Shown: positions 1 through 9,156 of the stretch, piece after piece
Position numbering within the stretch: the first letter of the stretch is position 1
Layout of the letters: each line of letters starts with the position of its first letter
Origin: Allolucifera butyrica
GTDB taxonomy: Bacteria; Bacillota; Negativicutes; Sporomusales; UPPP01
Reading direction: 5' to 3'
Assembly: GCF_900476375.1 (NCBI RefSeq)
Contig: NZ_UPPP01000051.1
Location: 80,749 to 144,748, forward strand
Length of the DNA stretch: 64,000 bases
Notes under the pieces: generated by a model
Seen by the model: only the letters and a program-made list of their open reading frames with translations
Database searches by the model: none
Told to the model about the DNA's origin: nothing
Program-made: the position numbers and the translations under genes

Positions 1-1198
1 GAATTTCAATGCCGGCTTTCCGCAGCCACTCGATATTTACCAACATTTCAAAAGCGACTGCTTCCATAAGTCCCTGGTATATATCTTCTGAAGTCGTTTC
101 CAGCGATAAACCAACGATAGCACCTGTGGCTTTTGGATCCATATAAGGGGTTGCCGCACCTGCAAAATAGGGTAGGATAAGTATCCCGGACGGTTTTTCT
201 TTTACCTTCCGGTTGAAAGACTCATAAGGATTTTCTCCTCGCGTAATAGCAGCCGCTGCTTCCGCCTTTGCAAGATTATCCCGGTACCATTTTAGCAATG
301 CACCTCCGGTAAACGAAAATGCATAACAAACATAACTACCTTGTTGCGCATGGGGAACAACGGCGTAGTTTCCTTCGAATAAAAATCGATTCTTGGGAAG
401 GGTATTCAACACAGGAGTAATACATTCTACGGTTCCGGCGCCATCTACAGCCACTCCTTTTTCCAGTGCACCGACTCCAATTGCGGCGGCTACTTGGTCA
501 TGACAACCGGAAACAATCGTTATGTAATTACTCAACCCCAACTTTTCGGCCCATTCTCGCTTGATTAAAGCTGCTCGGGTTCCCGAAGGAACTACTTCGG
601 AAAATAAATTCTTATCAATACCTGCCTTTGAGAGAATTTCGTCACTCCACTGCAATGCATTGATATCAAAAGCCATGGTTCTTGATGCCAGGGAATAATC
701 AATTTGCGTTTTTCCCGTCAGCATATAGACGATGTAATCTTCGAATAAAACAATTCTTTTTACCTGTTCAAATATTTCCGGGCGATTTTTTTTTACCCAC
801 ATAAGTTTAGGCAGGGTATACATAGGATGTGGTTTTACGCCGGTGATTCCGCCAATTCGTTTTGCGCCTAATAACCCGCATAATTCCTTACATTCTTTTT
901 CCCCTCTTGTGTCGGTATACAGCATCGAGTTGATAAGGGGATGATCAAACTCATCCAATAAAACTGCTGTTTCTCCAAATGACGTGACTCCGATTGCCTG
1001 TAACGCACCGCACTTTGGCGCAATATCCGACAACACTTTTTGTACGCTATCCCAGACTACTAACGGATCTAATTCATGCTCGCCGGCATTCCGGCTCAAA
1101 TCATATTCTTGATACGACTGAGCCAAAAAGACACCCGCTTCATCATAGACGGTACATTTGCACCCGGTTGTTCCAATATCTATTCCGCCAATTGACAC
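1..1198 (-). CDS. FGGY-family carbohydrate kinase (C-terminus beyond window)
   Basis: ATP-dependent sugar kinase of the xylulokinase/gluconokinase/L-fuculokinase superfamily; about 399 codons are present and the C-terminus lies off the left edge. The N-terminus reads SIGGIDIGTTGCKCTVYD, the phosphate-1 loop of the FGGY fold. Further in are DTRGEKE, a GCHDQVAAAIG motif and a DGAGTVECIT stretch like the family ATP-binding region. The start is a GTG preceded by AAGGAAGGGAGA at good spacing; no ATG is available there. It is divergent from the PocR-AraC regulator at 1318 and probably serves the same sugar route as the isomerase, PfkB kinase and aldolase at 3398-6378. The substrate cannot be told from sequence. 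Confidence 0.9.
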   Translation of the reverse strand, partial: MSIGGIDIGTTGCKCTVYDEAGVFLAQSYQEYDLSRNAGEHELDPLVVWDSVQKVLSDIAPKCGALQAIGVTSFGETAVLLDEFDHPLINSMLYTDTRGEKECKELCGLLGAKRIGGITGVKPHPMYTLPKLMWVKKNRPEIFEQVKRIVLFEDYIVYMLTGKTQIDYSLASRTMAFDINALQWSDEILSKAGIDKNLFSEVVPSGTRAALIKREWAEKLGLSNYITIVSGCHDQVAAAIGVGALEKGVAVDGAGTVECITPVLNTLPKNRFLFEGNYAVVPHAQQGSYVCYAFSFTGGALLKWYRDNLAKAEAAAAITRGENPYESFNRKVKEKPSGILILPYFAGAATPYMDPKATGAIVGLSLETTSEDIYQGLMEAVAFEMLVNIEWLRKAGIEI

Positions 1199-1317
1199 TT
1201 TTTCGATCTCCCTTCCTTGTATTTCTTTAAGTACTTGCTTTCATTATAAAAATTTGTTCGATATACTAATAGTAAGAATAGTTTTAAAAATAGTGAATTT
1301 GTTTTAATGGGGGACAA

Positions 1318-2160
1318 ATGTTATCTAAATTTGATATTCCCAAACTGGAAGAATTATTGGCTGACTTTTATACATTGACCCAAGTGCGGATTGTAGTTTT
1401 TGACGATAATTTTATTGAAATTGCATCCTATCCATCGAATCCATGTAGTTTTTGTAAGATCATACGTAAAGATAAGCTTGCAAATCGCCATTGCGTAAAT
1501 TCGGATGAATATGCCTGCAAGCAATGCAAAATAACAGGAAAGCCGCTCATTTATCAATGTCATGCCGGATTAACGGAAACGGTCACTCCAATCAAACATG
1601 ATCATATGATCATCGGCTATATGATGTTTGGTCAAATTATTGCATCAGAAAATAAAAGCGACTATTGGAAAGTTATTTATGATCAATGTAAAAACTATCA
1701 TTTGGATATGAAGGAATTAGAAGAAGCCTATAAGCAAAATAAGTACATTAACATACATCAGATAAAGTCGGCTGCAAAAATTTTGGAAACCTGCGCGGCT
1801 TATGTTTGGTTGTCTAAGCTTGTTGCGTTAGATGAGGACAACTTAGCTAAGCAACTGGAAGAATATATAAATACCCATATTTGTGAACCAATAACGGCGC
1901 ACCAAATTTGCAAAGCACTAAAAGTCAGTAAAAACCGGTTATATAAAATAGCCGGACATAGTTATGCTGCAGGAATTGCAGAACATATACGAACGAGACG
2001 GATTGAAATTGCCAAAGAACTATTAAAAAAAGACCGACAGGCAATTGCAGAGATTGCAATTCAAGTCGGTCTGCCAGATTATAATTATTTCTCTAAACTT
2101 TTTAAAAAATATACCGGATATACACCTCGACAATATCGAAAGAAAAATATTGAAGAATAG
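1318..2160 (+). CDS. PocR-domain AraC-family transcriptional regulator
   Basis: 280 aa. Residues 1-165 form a PocR-type sensory domain with its cysteine pattern (CSFCK, then C, CKQC and CHAGLTE), followed by a C-terminal pair of AraC helix-turn-helix motifs ending in GYTPRQYRKK. The ATG follows GGGGGA. PocR regulators respond to small metabolites such as diols and sugars and activate neighbouring catabolic genes. It is transcribed divergently from the FGGY kinase, so the 120-bp gap should hold both promoters. Likely activator of the 1-6.4 kb sugar locus; the ligand is unknown. Confidence 0.85.
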   Translation: MLSKFDIPKLEELLADFYTLTQVRIVVFDDNFIEIASYPSNPCSFCKIIRKDKLANRHCVNSDEYACKQCKITGKPLIYQCHAGLTETVTPIKHDHMIIGYMMFGQIIASENKSDYWKVIYDQCKNYHLDMKELEEAYKQNKYINIHQIKSAAKILETCAAYVWLSKLVALDEDNLAKQLEEYINTHICEPITAHQICKALKVSKNRLYKIAGHSYAAGIAEHIRTRRIEIAKELLKKDRQAIAEIAIQVGLPDYNYFSKLFKKYTGYTPRQYRKKNIEE

Positions 2161-2183
2161 TTAAACGGGGATAGGGTCTCGGA

Positions 2184-3122
2184 TTACGTACTAATCTCTA
2201 AATTTTTTATTATCGCTTCGATCGCTTGGCCATTATGGATGATTTCCTTTTGTACTTTATCCGGGTTATCAACCAATACATCATCCGGATTTTTATAAAG
2301 TTTTTTATATTCAGCAGGAGTACAGCCGAATTCTTTAAGAAACAATTTATTTAAATACCTGTAGTCGGAAAAGCCGCATTCAATACTAATGTCTAAACAC
2401 TTTCGATTCGTACCAAGCAGTAACCCTACCGCTTTTTCCAGGCGAACTTTATTTAAATACTCTTGAAAAGATATTCCCAAATGTTTTTTAACAAAACGGG
2501 ATAGATAGAACATATCAAGATTTTCTTTTTCGGCTAGTTCCTTAAGCGATAATTTATGCATATAGTTTAGTTTTACATATAAAATAATACGATTTAATCG
2601 GTCAAGATTCTTTTGCAGCGAAGTTTGTTCTTTTTCTGTTGCATCTTCATAATCAAGATTTTCAACCAAACAGCAAATAACTAAATGAAGAGTGCTCATC
2701 AATTTTAATGTGTACCATTTTTCCTTCAGGTAACAATCCTTAACAATTTGCAAAAAGTAGCGTTTGAGCTGGGTCCAACATTTTAAATTGTTTTTATCAG
2801 TAATATATTGACTTCTGAAATATATTTGCTGGAGCTGTGGAAAATATGTCTTGCAAAATTTAGGATCAAATTGAATAGCCAAAATTGTGTTAGTCTCATT
2901 TGTTTTAGTAAGGCTATGAACTTCGTTTGAGTTCAACAAAAAAATATCATTCTTTAATAATTTGAATTTTTGGTTTTTTGTTTCTAGTGTTACAGAGCCA
3001 TCAACAACTAATAATATTTCAATATCATTATGCCAATGATATAACCTATGTATCATGCTGACAAAGAAAAATTTAAAGGAAGTAGCTTCTATATGTCTTA
3101 TAAATTCGTATTCATAGTTCAT
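2184..3122 (-). CDS. AraC-family regulator with N-terminal cupin
   Basis: 312 aa. The N-terminal half is a cupin-like sensor (HWHNDIEILLVVDGSV, then KNDIFLLNSNEVHSL); residues about 180-285 carry two HTH motifs (LSLKELAEKENLDMFYLSRF and the FGCTPAEYKKLY signature). The tail of about 25 residues is not typical. The start ATG follows GAGGT at 7 nt. The gene converges on the PocR regulator and is divergent from the isomerase operon at 3398 across a 275-bp AT-rich gap, so it is a candidate sugar-responsive regulator of that operon. No operator repeat was clear enough to call. Confidence 0.85.
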   Translation of the reverse strand: MNYEYEFIRHIEATSFKFFFVSMIHRLYHWHNDIEILLVVDGSVTLETKNQKFKLLKNDIFLLNSNEVHSLTKTNETNTILAIQFDPKFCKTYFPQLQQIYFRSQYITDKNNLKCWTQLKRYFLQIVKDCYLKEKWYTLKLMSTLHLVICCLVENLDYEDATEKEQTSLQKNLDRLNRIILYVKLNYMHKLSLKELAEKENLDMFYLSRFVKKHLGISFQEYLNKVRLEKAVGLLLGTNRKCLDISIECGFSDYRYLNKLFLKEFGCTPAEYKKLYKNPDDVLVDNPDKVQKEIIHNGQAIEAIIKNLEIST

Positions 3123-3397
3123 AACTTGACCTCAATATTGCTATAAAATTACTTATAAAAAAGCAAAATGATCCTATATCGGATTGTTTATCATAATATA
3201 AACTTATATTCAGTATAAGACAGTATTTCAGCAAGATCTACTGTTTTTTGTTGTTTTTAAGATTGTAAAAATGCACAAAGTTATCGTATAAAAGTGGCAA
3301 ACTTATACGGTATTTTAAAAGGTATCGATGCTACAATGAATTCAGGTGCACATCTAAATCGAAGAATAGCATATTTATTAAATGGGGAGGAATTGAA

Positions 3398-4429
3398 ATG
3401 TCAAGATTTAAATTTTCGGTAGGTCCATGGAATGTACATAGCGGAGCCGATGCGTATGGTCCTGCAGTTAGAAACGAAATTTCTCTCGGAGAAAAATTCA
3501 AAAAATTTAGTGAACTTGGATTTTCAGCGATTCAGTTTCATGATGATGATGCAGTCCCCAATATCAATGATTTATCCGAGAATGAGATTAAAGCTGAGGC
3601 TGGAAAAGTTAAACAACTGCTAAATAAATACAACCTTGCTGCTGAATTTGTAGCACCAAGATTGTGGATGGATCCGCATACAACCGATGGCGGTTATACC
3701 TCTAACAGTAAAGAAGACCGTGAATTTGCTATCTGGCGTTCCCTTAGAAGTATTGATATTGCCAAAGAATTAGGCTGTGACAAAATTGTATTATGGCTGG
3801 CGCGGGAAGGTACATTATGTTCAGAAAGTAAAAGTGCAGTGGATGCAGTCAATCATTTAATCAGCGCCATTAACAGTATGCTAGACTATGATAAAGACAT
3901 CAAAATATTGATTGAGCCTAAACCAAATGAGCCGGTTGACCGGTCTTTTTGCGGTACGATAGGCCATGTTATGGGTGTGTCCGCAGCTACAAAAGATCCT
4001 AAAAGAGTGGGTGGCTTGTTAGAGTCTGCTCACGCGATTTTAGCAGGGCTTGATCCGGCTAATGAAGTTGGTTTTGGCTTGGCTATGGGGAAATTATGGA
4101 GTGTTCACTTAAATGACCAGAATGGCATGAAATTTGACCAGGATAAATCCTTCGGTGTAGAAAACCTCCGGCAAGCATTTAATCAAATAAAGATTTTGAT
4201 GGAAAACAATTATGGTGCAAATGGAGAATACATTGGTTTGGATGTTAAAGCAATGAGAACTACGAGAGATGCAGACAGCTATAAGCATCTGGAGAACAGC
4301 TTAAGGATTGCAAAAATGCTGGAAGCAAAGGTGGAAAAATACGATTATCAATTCCAGAAACAATGTATGGAAAACAGAGATTACGAAGCTCTTGAAATGT
4401 ATGTACTAGAACTTTTAATGCAGGGATAA
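3398..4429 (+). CDS. xylose isomerase-family sugar isomerase
   Basis: 343 aa TIM-barrel protein that aligns by eye with class I (Streptomyces-type) D-xylose isomerase over most of its length. Shared segments are the FHDDD motif, the metal-ligand region IEPKPNEP, an ESAH equivalent to the E216/H219 pair, HLNDQNG followed by FDQDKSFG, and a DVK near the last ligand. The usual WGGREG is WLAREGT here, so the substrate pocket differs. Metal ligands look intact, so it is probably an active aldose-ketose isomerase, but not necessarily for xylose. GGGGAGG precedes the ATG. First gene of an operon with the PfkB kinase and class II aldolase. Confidence 0.8.
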   Translation: MSRFKFSVGPWNVHSGADAYGPAVRNEISLGEKFKKFSELGFSAIQFHDDDAVPNINDLSENEIKAEAGKVKQLLNKYNLAAEFVAPRLWMDPHTTDGGYTSNSKEDREFAIWRSLRSIDIAKELGCDKIVLWLAREGTLCSESKSAVDAVNHLISAINSMLDYDKDIKILIEPKPNEPVDRSFCGTIGHVMGVSAATKDPKRVGGLLESAHAILAGLDPANEVGFGLAMGKLWSVHLNDQNGMKFDQDKSFGVENLRQAFNQIKILMENNYGANGEYIGLDVKAMRTTRDADSYKHLENSLRIAKMLEAKVEKYDYQFQKQCMENRDYEALEMYVLELLMQG

Positions 4430-4442
4430 ACATAATTTTATC

Positions 4443-4470
4443 AAGGCTATAACGAATCTGTTATAGCCTT
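4443..4470 (+). terminator. hairpin between isomerase and kinase genes
   Basis: Perfect 11-bp inverted repeat AAGGCTATAAC / GTTATAGCCTT with a 6-nt loop, followed by only a weak T-rich stretch. It may attenuate readthrough or protect the isomerase mRNA end rather than fully end the operon. Confidence 0.55.
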
Positions 4471-4511
4471 ATTCTTCAAAATAAAGAAATAATTTTAGGG
4501 AAGGATGAACT

Positions 4512-5513
4512 ATGAGAAAAGGAATTGCAGTTGCCGGCAATATGGTTGTTGATACCATTTATCCCATAGAACATTATCCGAAAAGCGGCGATCTTACTTC
4601 CATTGAAGATAATATTACAAAGGCTACAGGAGGTGCGGTTTGTAATGTTATCATTGACTTGGCAAAATTGGACGAAACGTTACCGTTAACTGCTTTGGGT
4701 GTAATTGGGAATGATGATAACGGAAGATTTATCGAAGAAAATTTATCAAACTATAAGCATATTGATTTATCGCAAATTGCCCATGACGGTACAACCTCTT
4801 TTACCGTGGTTATGAGCGATAAAACCAGTAAACAGCGGACTTTTTTTCATTATCGCGGCGCCAATGCCAATTTTGCAGAGAAACATATTGACTTAGACCA
4901 TTTAGATATTGATCTTCTTCATATAGGCTATATTTTATTATTAGATGAGCTTGACAAGCCGGATAAGGAATACGGAACTAAAATGGCGCGGCTCTTGGCG
5001 TCGGCGCAACGTAGAGGAATAAAAACATCCATAGATGTAGTAAGTGGTTCAGAAGAATTCTTTAAAACAATTGTTCCTCCATCCTTAAAACATACAAACT
5101 ATTGCATTATCAATGAAATAGAAGCCGAAAGAACAACAGGTATTACCTTGCGGGACGGCAGTGGAATGATAGACGAAAATATTGCCTTAGCTCTTACTGC
5201 GTTAAAAAATATGGGAGTTTTAGAATGGGTTGTTATCCACGCGCCGGAGGGAGGATATGGATTGAATTGCCAAACAGGTGAAATCGTTTTGAAGCAAAGC
5301 CTATGTTTGCCGGAAGGATATATAAAAGGAGCGAATGGCGCCGGGGATGCTTTTTGTTCCGGTGTCCTTTATGGAGCTTACTTTGAAAAATCATTGTCAG
5401 AAGCAATCGAAGTGGGTATTGCCTGTGCTGCTTGTTCGTTATCTGAACCGGGAGCATCGGAAGGTATGCGAAATTATGGTGAAGTAATGCAATTGTATGA
5501 AAAAATGAAATAA
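4512..5513 (+). CDS. PfkB-family (ribokinase-like) carbohydrate kinase
   Basis: 333 aa. The PfkB fold is shown by the N-terminal AVAGNMVVDTIYPI and GGAVCNVIIDLAKL motifs and the C-terminal signature GANGAGDAFCSGVL, whose Asp is the catalytic base. Predicted to phosphorylate a sugar or sugar phosphate; with the class II aldolase immediately downstream, the likely product is a ketose phosphate or bisphosphate that the aldolase cleaves. RBS AGGGAAGGATG-like. It is 19 bp from the aldolase gene, so the two are surely co-transcribed. Substrate unknown. Confidence 0.88.
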   Translation: MRKGIAVAGNMVVDTIYPIEHYPKSGDLTSIEDNITKATGGAVCNVIIDLAKLDETLPLTALGVIGNDDNGRFIEENLSNYKHIDLSQIAHDGTTSFTVVMSDKTSKQRTFFHYRGANANFAEKHIDLDHLDIDLLHIGYILLLDELDKPDKEYGTKMARLLASAQRRGIKTSIDVVSGSEEFFKTIVPPSLKHTNYCIINEIEAERTTGITLRDGSGMIDENIALALTALKNMGVLEWVVIHAPEGGYGLNCQTGEIVLKQSLCLPEGYIKGANGAGDAFCSGVLYGAYFEKSLSEAIEVGIACAACSLSEPGASEGMRNYGEVMQLYEKMK

Positions 5514-5532
5514 TGGAGAGGAGAGGTTATCA

Positions 5533-6378
5533 ATGCTTGTTACATTAAATGACGTTTTAATAGACGCGCAAAAAAACAAATATGCGGTGGGACTTTTTAA
5601 TACTGTGAACTTGGAAATGGCCAAAGGCGTTCTTGCTGCCGCTGAAGAAACAAGATCCCCGGTTATTATCGGAACGGCTGAAGTATTGCTTCCCTATGCG
5701 GGGTTGGAGGACTTATCTTATTTTCTGGTGCCAATGGCTAAGAAAGCAAAGGTTCCTGTAGTGCTGCATTTCGATCACGGTTTAACGCCGGAACTGATCA
5801 TTAAATCAATGAGTTTGGGCTTTCGCTCTATTATGTATGATTGCTCCGTAAATACGTTGGAAGAAAACATTACAAAATGTAGAGAAATGGCAAAAATAGC
5901 TAAGATTTTCGGGGCTTCTATTGAGGCTGAATTAGGCCACGTCGGAGCAGCAGGCTCCGATGCCGCTGAAGCGGATGGTCATGACAGCATATATACGGAT
6001 CCATTACAAGCTAAGGAATTTGTTGAATCTACCAATGTCGATGCTTTGGCTGTGGCTATTGGCACGGCTCATGGCGCATATAAAAGTAAACCCCAATTAG
6101 ATTTGAAAAGGTTAAAGGAAATTGCCTCCACAATAAATACCCCGCTAGTATTGCATGGCGGATCTGGTCTATCTGATGAAGACTTTAAAAATTGTATTAA
6201 TAATGGGATTGCTAAAGTAAATATTTTTACCGATATTAACTGCGCTGCGGCGAAAGCCGCTGCTGACGGCTATAAAAAGGGATGCGGAATGACAGATTTA
6301 ATGGGAAATATAATAGACGAGATTAAAGAAGCCACAATGAAAAAAATGAATATATTTGGCTGTGTCCGAAAAGCCTGA
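5533..6378 (+). CDS. class II fructose/tagatose-bisphosphate aldolase
   Basis: 281 aa zinc-dependent aldolase. Zn ligands and active-site motifs are present: HFDHG (HxDH), EAELGHVGA, GTAHGAYKS, LHGGSGLSD and the phosphate-binding NIFTDINCA. Length is typical of GatY/KbaY/FbaA. GGAGAGGAGAGG precedes the ATG. It closes the isomerase-kinase-aldolase operon and would yield DHAP plus an aldehyde from a ketose bisphosphate (inference from context). A conventional FBP aldolase role is possible but less likely beside dedicated sugar genes. Confidence 0.9.
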   Translation: MLVTLNDVLIDAQKNKYAVGLFNTVNLEMAKGVLAAAEETRSPVIIGTAEVLLPYAGLEDLSYFLVPMAKKAKVPVVLHFDHGLTPELIIKSMSLGFRSIMYDCSVNTLEENITKCREMAKIAKIFGASIEAELGHVGAAGSDAAEADGHDSIYTDPLQAKEFVESTNVDALAVAIGTAHGAYKSKPQLDLKRLKEIASTINTPLVLHGGSGLSDEDFKNCINNGIAKVNIFTDINCAAAKAAADGYKKGCGMTDLMGNIIDEIKEATMKKMNIFGCVRKA

Positions 6379-6448
6379 TAGTAAGCGTCTAACTTGAATC
6401 GGTTATAGACGAAGAATACAATAGGTTAAAATGACAGGTTGAATTTTT

Positions 6449-6490
6449 GAGACTGGTGCTGTTTACAAGCTACCGGTCTCATTCATTTTT
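6449..6490 (+). terminator. terminator after aldolase operon
   Basis: GAGACTGGT ... ACCGGTCTC inverted repeat (one G-U pair, small bulge) followed by ATTCATTTTT. It ends the sugar operon. The following 6500-6728 has no gene, only a 13-codon ATG frame at 6507 with a good SD (probably debris) and the MerR-type promoter. Confidence 0.65.
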
Positions 6491-6613
6491 AAGAGGAGTA
6501 ATTATAATGCTTTGCCACTTCAGGATTGAAAATATTAATACGGCGTGATAAGGGGAATTTGGTGATATTTTTAAAATGTTGGGACTGGAGTTATGAAAAT
6601 TTTTAAAAAGCCC

Positions 6614-6644
6614 TTGACCTTGAGTTAACTCCAGAGTGTAATAT
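6614..6644 (+). promoter_or_regulatory. MerR-type promoter/operator, box 1
   Basis: -35 TTGACC, 19-bp spacer containing TTGAGTTAACTCC, -10 TAATAT. The long spacer with a centred dyad is the hallmark of promoters activated by MerR-family proteins (same geometry as SoxR and MerR targets). It lies 85 bp upstream of the Fe-S aldo/keto reductase at 6729. Confidence 0.8.
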
Positions 6645-6728
6645 TGTTTCTGTAGACGGAGAAATGAGAAAAGTATTAACCATAAAAAACATTGATAAAT
6701 GTTAAAAAATTAAAAGGGGAAGAGTAGC

Positions 6729-7871
6729 ATGGAAAAAAAGTTGGGTTTTGGCTGTATGAGATTACCGCTTCTGAACAAAGAAGACCAAACGTCTTTCGAC
6801 ACAGATACATTGAACAAACTGGTAGATACGTTTTTAGAAAGAGGATTTACTTACTTTGATACAGCTTATACGTATCATGGATATCATGCTGAAGAAGCAA
6901 TGCGTAAGGCCTTAGTAGAACGTCACCCCAGGGCTTCATTTCAATTAGCTACAAAATTGCCGCTGCGGGACTTCAAAGATAGTGCGGATATGGAACGCAT
7001 CTTTAACGAGCAGCGCACGAACTGTGGGGTTGATTTTTTTGATTACTACTTGTTGCATAACATGGGCTCCAATGTTTATGAAAAGTGTCGCAAATATGGT
7101 GCGTTTGATTTTGTTGCGAAAAAGAAAGCAGCGGGGAAAATCAAAGTTGTTGGTATGTCTTTTCATGACATGCCGGAGCTATTAGATGAAATTTTATCAA
7201 AGTATGGCGATGGATTGGATTTCGTCCAATTGCAAATTAACTACATTGATTGGGAACAGCCAAATGTCCAATCCCGCCGTTGTTTGGAAATTGCCAACAA
7301 ATACAATAAGCCGGTCATTGTTATGGAACCTTGCAAAGGTGGCACTCTTGTCAATGTACCCCAAGAAGCTGAAAAATTGATGAAAGCTTATAATCCTGCC
7401 GCTTCTACCGCAAGTTGGGCCCTTCGTTTTGCAGCCAGTCAGCAGGGAGTATTTCGCGTGTTGAGCGGAATGAACAGTATGGAACAGGTAGAGGATAATA
7501 CTTCCTTCATGGCCAATTTTCTGCCTTTGAATGAAGAAGAAAATGCCATTATTGAAAAGGTTACTAAAATCATTAACGAAAAAACAGCCGTCCAGTGTAC
7601 CGCCTGTGAATATTGTACGCATGGATGTCCCAAGAACATTCCTATACCTAAATATTTTGCATTATATAACAGCATTATGCGTACAACAGGTAGTTTCTCA
7701 AGTCAGATGGTATATTACAACAATATTGCTATTAATCATGGAAAAGCTAGTGAATGTATTGGCTGTAAACAGTGTGAGCGTGCTTGTCCGCAACATCTGC
7801 CCATTACTAAGTATTTGAATGATGTGGTAGAAAAGTTTGAAAAGAACAGCATGATCCCTATTAGAAAATGA
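6729..7871 (+). CDS. aldo/keto reductase with C-terminal ferredoxin domain
   Basis: 380 aa. Residues 1-270 form an AKR barrel with the tetrad visible (FDTAYTYHG with Asp/Tyr, ATKLP Lys, LLHNM His). Residues about 280-375 hold two [4Fe-4S] cysteine sets, CTACEYCTHGCP and CIGCKQCERACP. Such ferredoxin-type AKRs are common in anaerobes and are thought to reduce carbonyls or quinone-like compounds with NAD(P)H or ferredoxin. Start follows AAAAGGGGAAGA. It is preceded by MerR box 1, linking it to the MerR regulon. Paralogues: 20470-21625 (frameshifted) and 38061. Confidence 0.9.
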   Translation: MEKKLGFGCMRLPLLNKEDQTSFDTDTLNKLVDTFLERGFTYFDTAYTYHGYHAEEAMRKALVERHPRASFQLATKLPLRDFKDSADMERIFNEQRTNCGVDFFDYYLLHNMGSNVYEKCRKYGAFDFVAKKKAAGKIKVVGMSFHDMPELLDEILSKYGDGLDFVQLQINYIDWEQPNVQSRRCLEIANKYNKPVIVMEPCKGGTLVNVPQEAEKLMKAYNPAASTASWALRFAASQQGVFRVLSGMNSMEQVEDNTSFMANFLPLNEEENAIIEKVTKIINEKTAVQCTACEYCTHGCPKNIPIPKYFALYNSIMRTTGSFSSQMVYYNNIAINHGKASECIGCKQCERACPQHLPITKYLNDVVEKFEKNSMIPIRK

Positions 7872-7973
7872 TTTATTGTTGATCTCTACGGCACCGGCGT
7901 AACGTGTACGGTTGCCCGTTTATGGGAAAAGCTACGCAAGGGCAGAAAGTTTAATTTTGGGAGGAATTTATCT

Positions 7974-8723
7974 ATGGCAATCACAGAAAAGGCAAAGGCA
8001 TATCACGAAAAACTGTTTCCCGGCTATGTGTCCGGCTTCCTCGTCACCGACCCGGAGTTTATCGAACGTTTTGACAACTTCGCCTTCGACGAGGTGGTAA
8101 ACTGCGACGACTTGGACGACCGCACCCGTTTTATGGCGATTTTGGCGACGCTGCTGGGCTGTCAGGGAACGGACGAGTTCCGCGCCATGCTTCCTGCAGC
8201 CATGAACTTCGGGGTAACACCGGTGGAAATCAAGGAAATCGTCTATCAGGCGACAGCTTATCTAGGCATCGGACGAGTTTTTCCATTCCTGAAAATTACA
8301 AACGAGGTATTGGCTGAAAAAGGAATCTCTCTGCCGCTGGAAGGTCAGGCAACTACCACGACGGAAAATCGTCTGGAGGCGGGCAGTCAGGCGCAGGTGG
8401 ATATTTTCGGTGAGAATATGCGGGAATTTTACAAATCCGGCCCCGGGGAGAGCCGCCACATCAATTACTGGCTGACGGATAACTGCTTTGGCGATTATTA
8501 TACCCGCAAGGGGCTAAACTACAGGCAGCGGGAGATGATCACCTTCTGTTTCCTTGCGGCTCAGGGCGGCTGTGAACCGCAACTTACTAGTCATGCGGCG
8601 GCAAACATGAGAATCGGTAATGACAAGGCGTTTCTGATAAAAGTCATATCTCAGTGTCTCCCCTATATTGGCTATCCCCGAAGCTTGAATGCGCTCCGGT
8701 GTGTCAATGATGCCTGCAAATAA
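7974..8723 (+). CDS. carboxymuconolactone decarboxylase-family protein (two CMD domains)
   Basis: 249 aa with two tandem CMD/AhpD-like helical domains (about 30-115 and 150-245). The second carries the GCEPQLTSHAAANMRIG motif typical of this family; the first lacks a CxxC, so a simple AhpD-type peroxidase role is unlikely. GGGAGG precedes the ATG. The next gene is a cupin, and CMD-cupin pairs are common in anaerobes, often beside aldo/keto reductases, with unknown chemistry. The gene is visibly richer in GC than its neighbours, which suggests acquisition from another lineage. Confidence 0.85.
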   Translation: MAITEKAKAYHEKLFPGYVSGFLVTDPEFIERFDNFAFDEVVNCDDLDDRTRFMAILATLLGCQGTDEFRAMLPAAMNFGVTPVEIKEIVYQATAYLGIGRVFPFLKITNEVLAEKGISLPLEGQATTTTENRLEAGSQAQVDIFGENMREFYKSGPGESRHINYWLTDNCFGDYYTRKGLNYRQREMITFCFLAAQGGCEPQLTSHAAANMRIGNDKAFLIKVISQCLPYIGYPRSLNALRCVNDACK

Positions 8724-8736
8724 AGGCGGATTTAAA

Positions 8737-9141
8737 ATGAACAAACAAAGAAGCGAACTTTTTAAGACAGGCGCTCCGCTGCCTGAAATGTTTTCCCAAT
8801 ACTTCATCGGCCAGGCTTATTTGCAGCCGCTGACGGATAAGGGTGGCCCTATTTTCAACGTGACTTTTGAGCCGGGCTGCCGTAACAACTGGCATATCCA
8901 TCACAAGGGTGGGCAGATTTTGCTCTGTACCGAGGGGCGCGGCTGGTATCAGGCGTGGGGGGAGGAACCCCAAGAACTGCATCCCGGCGATGTGGTTAAC
9001 ATCCCGCCTGAGGTCAAACACTGGCATGGTGCGGCAAAAGATAGCTGGTTTGCCCATCTGGCGATGGAGATCCCCGCCGAGGGCGCTGCCAACGAATGGC
9101 TGGAACCGGTGGATGATGAAACATACGGCAAGCTGAAGTAA
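8737..9141 (+). CDS. small cupin protein
   Basis: 134 aa single cupin domain. Metal-site histidines appear in WHIHHKGGQILL and VKHWHG; the usual motif-1 glutamate is replaced by Gln. The start at 8737 is chosen because GGCGG lies 5-7 nt upstream; a longer frame from 8689 would overlap the CMD gene. It is 13 bp downstream of the CMD gene and shares its high GC, so the pair is one transcription unit and possibly one enzyme system. Substrate unknown. Confidence 0.85.
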   Translation: MNKQRSELFKTGAPLPEMFSQYFIGQAYLQPLTDKGGPIFNVTFEPGCRNNWHIHHKGGQILLCTEGRGWYQAWGEEPQELHPGDVVNIPPEVKHWHGAAKDSWFAHLAMEIPAEGAANEWLEPVDDETYGKLK

Positions 9142-9156
9142 TCAAGAGGTGCGCCC

